From Candidatus Eremiobacteraceae bacterium (GTDB lineage Bacteria; Vulcanimicrobiota; Vulcanimicrobiia; Eremiobacterales; Eremiobacteraceae): a DNA stretch of 64,000 bases. Each line of letters starts with the position of its first letter. Within the stretch, counting starts at the first letter, position 1. Under the pieces are notes generated by a model. That model made no database searches. It was not told where the DNA came from and worked only from the letters and a program-made list of their open reading frames with translations. The translations under genes and the position numbers were made by a program. Positions 60,675-64,000 of the stretch are shown here, in pieces. The stretch is from NCBI GenBank assembly GCA_035710745.1, contig DASTCX010000018.1, positions 196,001 to 260,000 of the forward strand, written 5' to 3'.

Positions 60675-62396
60675 ATGCGAAATCGTGTACGTGTGGTTGA
60701 CGACGTCATCCGGATTGTCTTGCTTGCCTTGGGAGCCTTGATTCTGCTCCTGGCTACAGTTTCGTATGTTCAGTTCTGTTACCAAGAGATCACGGGATCC
60801 GGTCAAGTTATTATCGACCCTCTTTCGGTCGTCAATGACGAGGGAACGCGTAACGACACCCTCGGCACAGCTCTTGCACAGATGCTGCAGTCAGACCTCG
60901 AATCCCGTGCAAGTGAATTCCAAGCCGCTCAGAAGGAATTGGCGCTGACCGCGCCGCCAGATTCGCCAGTCGCAACAGGATCCTCGTCCATGCCCTCGCG
61001 CGCGGAGGTCGTCGGAAACGTGCGAGGTTGGACTCCCGATGTGCCGCTGAAAATGTCCCTCCTCAGAAGGATCAACACCGGCCTACTCCAGCCCATAGAC
61101 ATGAAGCTCTCGGTCGCGGGCATGGACGTCGGCGGAATCTTGCCCTGGCTCCAGAGGTTACTGACCAGCAGGCGTACCTTGCATTTTACTCTTTATTCGC
61201 ACGCGGACGAAACGGAGGTCTTCGGTTCAATCGCTGCGTTAGGAGTCGACGGTCCAGGGATTAGGCTTCTCGTACACGGCGAAGACGGAAAAGCCCCTTC
61301 ATCGAGAGTCGTTGTGGATCGACTGGCTTATGAGATTTTTCGACAGAAGCTAGCGAGCGATGCACCCACGGGAAAGGTCGATCTGCTGAAGCCAGAGGAG
61401 TTTGTCAGCCTGGCCAGCGCGATCGTCAAAGCCGGAGACGCAAACCGAGAGTCTGTCGGCGGACGTCCAGTGAAAGATGATTTCCTCGAAATACTTCCTG
61501 ATGTCACAAAGCTTTGTGACGCGGTCCCGAGATGGACGGAACTTGCGTACTTTGCGGGCTGGATTGCCGACAAGGGCTCCGACCCCGGTACGGCCATACA
61601 GTTCTATAAACAGGTCCTCAGTCAAACCGATGCCGTGCAGAGTCCCGACCTTTACAAGTACCTCAGTTCCCATGTCGCGGAGCTTGAAGCGGCCGTTGCC
61701 CCAAGTGGATCGGCGGTTCCCGAGAAGGCAAACTGGTCGGTTGACTATACACCCTATGTGCGAGAGATTCGCGACAGCGGACAGGAGGGAAGCGTCGTAG
61801 GCCAGGCTTTGGCGACCGCGATGGAAATGCAAATCAAACGAAGTCTTCATAAGGACGTCGAAATAAGCCCGCGCTACATCTACTACGCAGCGAGGCTGGT
61901 TGAGGGTACCGTAAATCTGGATAGCGGGGCGCGGATCGCGGATGCCGTCGATGCACTTGCAAAGCAGGGAGCAGTCGAAGAAGCCGTATGGCCCTACAAG
62001 GCAGGAGAGTACGCGGCAACTCCTCCGGACGCCGTCAGCACCGCCGCAAGATGGCGGCTCATCCAACCTAAGTCCCTGAAGGGACTGGACGCAATCATAA
62101 AGGCCTTGAGAGACGACGGTCCCGTGGTCGTGGGCATCGCGATGTACCAGGAAAGCATGTCGGCCCAAGCCGCCAAGACCGGAGTAATCCCGCTCCCTCA
62201 AAAGTCCTCATCCGCGATCGGCGGTCACGCGATTGTGCTCGTCGCATACGATGATCAAAGGAAGGAATTCAAGTTCGTCAACGATTGGGGACAGAGCTGG
62301 GGCGACAAAGGTTACGGGTATCTATCCGAGGACTACATCCAAGAGTATTCGTCCGATGCCTGGATCTTCAAGCATGTAGTGCGGCAATCCACGTAG
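60675..62396 (+). CDS. Membrane-anchored papain-like pseudoprotease
   Basis: 573 residues. Membrane helix at 12-34 (IRIVLLALGALILLLATVSY), a large middle region of unknown fold, and a C-terminal C1-peptidase-like domain (about 350-573). Aligned with the protease at 57455, the catalytic Cys in QGQLGSCTAN is Val374 in GQEGSVVGQA, while His518 (GGHAIVLVAYD) and Asn536 (VNDWGQSWGDKG) remain. It is probably not a peptidase and may bind or scaffold peptides or the active paralogue. 140 bases after the lipase gene. Confidence 0.8.
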   Translation: MRNRVRVVDDVIRIVLLALGALILLLATVSYVQFCYQEITGSGQVIIDPLSVVNDEGTRNDTLGTALAQMLQSDLESRASEFQAAQKELALTAPPDSPVATGSSSMPSRAEVVGNVRGWTPDVPLKMSLLRRINTGLLQPIDMKLSVAGMDVGGILPWLQRLLTSRRTLHFTLYSHADETEVFGSIAALGVDGPGIRLLVHGEDGKAPSSRVVVDRLAYEIFRQKLASDAPTGKVDLLKPEEFVSLASAIVKAGDANRESVGGRPVKDDFLEILPDVTKLCDAVPRWTELAYFAGWIADKGSDPGTAIQFYKQVLSQTDAVQSPDLYKYLSSHVAELEAAVAPSGSAVPEKANWSVDYTPYVREIRDSGQEGSVVGQALATAMEMQIKRSLHKDVEISPRYIYYAARLVEGTVNLDSGARIADAVDALAKQGAVEEAVWPYKAGEYAATPPDAVSTAARWRLIQPKSLKGLDAIIKALRDDGPVVVGIAMYQESMSAQAAKTGVIPLPQKSSSAIGGHAIVLVAYDDQRKEFKFVNDWGQSWGDKGYGYLSEDYIQEYSSDAWIFKHVVRQST

Positions 62397-62473
62397 TCTA
62401 CGCCTGGTTCGAACGAATGACCCGTAAGCCGGCGAGCCCGACGTCGACGCCAGGCGCTCCGCGAGCGGGCGCT

Positions 62474-62878
62474 TCAGTCGGACGGAAACCGTCCGTAGCC
62501 GCTCGCGTCGTCGCGAACGCACCGCTTGAGGATCGGATCGCAGCGGAAGCCCGGCTTGCAGCCGCCCGTGACCGCGTAGCACGTGCAGCAAGGCTTTCCG
62601 TCCTTGCCGATGACCCCGAAGCCGCGGCACGGCTTGTCCGCGATGCGCGTGCCGTGAAGCCCGTTCTTGTAGTTCGGCGCGCACGAGCCGCGGCTCGGCA
62701 CGGGAGTGGCTCTCCGCAGCATCGGACCGGCCGACGCAAGCCTCGCGAACGTAGGAACGCCCTTCGACACCGCGTCTATCTGCGGTCCCTTGGCGCTTTG
62801 CGCGTGCTGCGCGCAACTTCCAAGCGCGATCGAAGCCGCAATCATGAGCGCGGTCTTGGCCGCTCGAATGTCCATCAT
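62474..62878 (-). CDS. Cys-rich small lipoprotein
   Basis: 134 residues; signal and lipobox ALGSC. The mature part ends in a Cys-rich module: GSCAPNYKNGLHG, GKDGKPCCTCYAVTGGCKPG, FRCDPILKRCVRDDASG, like knottin- or EGF-like disulfide domains. GGAGGTGC precedes ATG 62878. The longer overlapping frame is rejected. It is 19 bases after the BNR-repeat gene, so in one operon. Confidence 0.75.
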   Translation of the reverse strand: MMDIRAAKTALMIAASIALGSCAQHAQSAKGPQIDAVSKGVPTFARLASAGPMLRRATPVPSRGSCAPNYKNGLHGTRIADKPCRGFGVIGKDGKPCCTCYAVTGGCKPGFRCDPILKRCVRDDASGYGRFPSD

Positions 62879-62897
62879 GCACCTCCGCGTCGACGGA

Positions 62898-64000
62898 TCA
62901 ATAGGTATAGGACGATTCTTGCAGGTGCTGCGCGTCGGCGGTGAAGCCCCAACGCTCGGTGCAGCCCGCCGACGAATCGGTCAGGAATCGCATCCACACG
63001 CCCCTCGTCTGATTGAACCCCGCCAGGATGAACGCGTCGTAATCCCCCCAGTAGCCCCGCTCGTCCGAACAGACCGGCGCGTTCTGGATGATGTCTATCG
63101 GGAAAATGAAGGCGTTGCCGTTCGCCAAGTACCCGAGCGTGGTTCGCGAAACGTTGGTCGAACTCTCCGAGCCCCAGTGATAGTCCCATGACGCCTGCCA
63201 CGTCGGCGCAAAACCGATCGTCCCCACGAATGCGGTCACGTCCGGATCGTAGACGTCGATGGCGGAGTTTCCAGGCCCCTGTCCTTGGAACTTCCAACCG
63301 GGAACGTCGTTGCAGGACGACAAATCGGCGCTGCACGCGGTCGCTTCCACATAGAGATGACCGGTCGAGTCGTAGGTCGTGTACAGAAGTCGAATCGCGT
63401 CGTCGCCGCCGGGCGACGAGGATCCGATGTCGTAGCCGAACTGCTGCGCCGTCCTCACGGTGAGTTCCGAGCCGAGGAGCGTCGTACCGAAGCGGACATC
63501 AGGATAGAGCGCCGATACGCCGCTGACCCTCACGGGGTTCGCATTCCATGACCCGTTGACGTAACGGTTCATGTAGACGTAGTACAGCTGGTTGCCGTTC
63601 GGGTCCGTCCCCCCGACTTCTTGGGCGGCGACGTACAACGCGCCGTCCGGACCCGGGCGCAACAGCGGATGCGACGCGGCCACGAGGTTCGGAAACGGCG
63701 CGGGCAACATCTGAAACGACCCGTTCTCGTTCGGGCTTCGCCACACGTCGATCTGTCCGGTCGCCACGTCGGTGTACGAGGCGTATACGGCGCCTTCGGA
63801 ATCGGATGCCATGCTGCCGCCGTCGTAGAAGTTGCCGAGCGGGGAATCCGGCACGTCCGGGACGTTCGTCTTGTTCGTCAGGCATTGATAGTTCGCGAAC
63901 GTCTTGCCTCCGTCCACCGACTTCGCCAGGCAAGCGCCGCCGATGTACGATTCCCGCCCGTCGCCGTAGTAGAAGTAGCCGCGTATGCCGCCTTTGGGAA
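62898..64000 (-). CDS. BNR/Asp-box beta-propeller protein, partial
   Basis: C-terminal part (about 367 residues) of a gene whose 5' end is outside the window. Asp-box SVDGGKTFANYQ near the edge, then propeller-like strands: DSEGAVYASYTDVATGQIDV, RPGPDGALYVAAQEVGGTD, STGHLYVEATACSADLSSC, and a final WGDYDAFILAGFNQTRGVWM. Typical of sialidase-like exported propellers; enzymatic activity cannot be judged. Confidence 0.8.
   Translation of the reverse strand, partial: PKGGIRGYFYYGDGRESYIGGACLAKSVDGGKTFANYQCLTNKTNVPDVPDSPLGNFYDGGSMASDSEGAVYASYTDVATGQIDVWRSPNENGSFQMLPAPFPNLVAASHPLLRPGPDGALYVAAQEVGGTDPNGNQLYYVYMNRYVNGSWNANPVRVSGVSALYPDVRFGTTLLGSELTVRTAQQFGYDIGSSSPGGDDAIRLLYTTYDSTGHLYVEATACSADLSSCNDVPGWKFQGQGPGNSAIDVYDPDVTAFVGTIGFAPTWQASWDYHWGSESSTNVSRTTLGYLANGNAFIFPIDIIQNAPVCSDERGYWGDYDAFILAGFNQTRGVWMRFLTDSSAGCTERWGFTADAQHLQESSYTY

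Overview
The window is GC-rich bacterial DNA from a diderm-like organism. Many proteins carry lipoprotein signal peptides (AGC, TSC, NGC, GSC lipoboxes), followed by proline/threonine-rich linkers and beta-propellers (NHL/SMP-30, virginiamycin-B-lyase-like, PQQ-like, BNR/Asp-box). This mix of secreted propellers, large unknown exported proteins and short leaderless mRNAs resembles environmental candidate phyla such as Eremiobacterota/Vulcanimicrobiota. That placement is an inference from style: there is no rRNA, no tRNA and no marker gene in the window.

Layout. 0.2-4.3 kb: unknown exported or membrane proteins, a broken HTH gene and a short repeat cluster. 4.5-9.9 kb: a compact island with a KAP-family P-loop NTPase facing a tight operon (small protein, PfkB kinase fused to a nucleoside 2-deoxyribosyltransferase, QueC paralogue, nitroreductase-like protein) and an OGG-type HhH DNA glycosylase. 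KAP NTPases, QueC paralogues and OGG glycosylases recur in known anti-phage systems (Qat, type IV CBASS), but this combination matches neither. 10-12.2 kb: a small-protein cassette ending with a Pepco/Trypco-like domain protein. 12.3-17.4 kb: a divergent regulatory switch. An XRE repressor plus ImmA/IrrE metallopeptidase is read rightward from a leaderless promoter, and an eight-gene operon is read leftward, ending in an HNH-like and a SEFIR-domain protein. 17.8-23.1 kb: three different proteins with HEPN-like R-x4-H motifs, interleaved with an XRE regulator and a CAP-domain lipoprotein. 23.4-24.9 kb: a leaderless operon of winged-helix regulator, Cas2-like protein and a 31-residue membrane peptide, divergent from a hairpin-rich RNA leader upstream of a DUF3892 gene. 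24.9-35.5 kb: an Mrr-type restriction endonuclease, a membrane-anchored beta-solenoid protein, a PQQ-propeller operon, two XRE regulators and a large serine recombinase. Accessory genes from about 2.6 to 35 kb look like a defence/mobile island.

35.6-64 kb is mostly exported proteins: NHL- and Vgb-like propeller lipoproteins, fibre-like proteins, and an operon with a transglutaminase-like protein and a five-repeat KIDQHS solenoid. The right part holds a tyrosinase, a papain-like protease, a phosphoesterase/phospholipase C, a class 3 lipase, a membrane-anchored pseudo-papain lacking its catalytic cysteine, and a BNR-repeat protein cut by the window edge.

Regulatory signals recur. Five genes have a -10 box exactly six bases before the start codon (leaderless mRNAs). 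An 18-bp palindrome with consensus ACTRGGGW-AR-WYCCCAGT lies before several exported-protein operons. TCACCAC repeat clusters lie at 3.0 and 39.0 kb.
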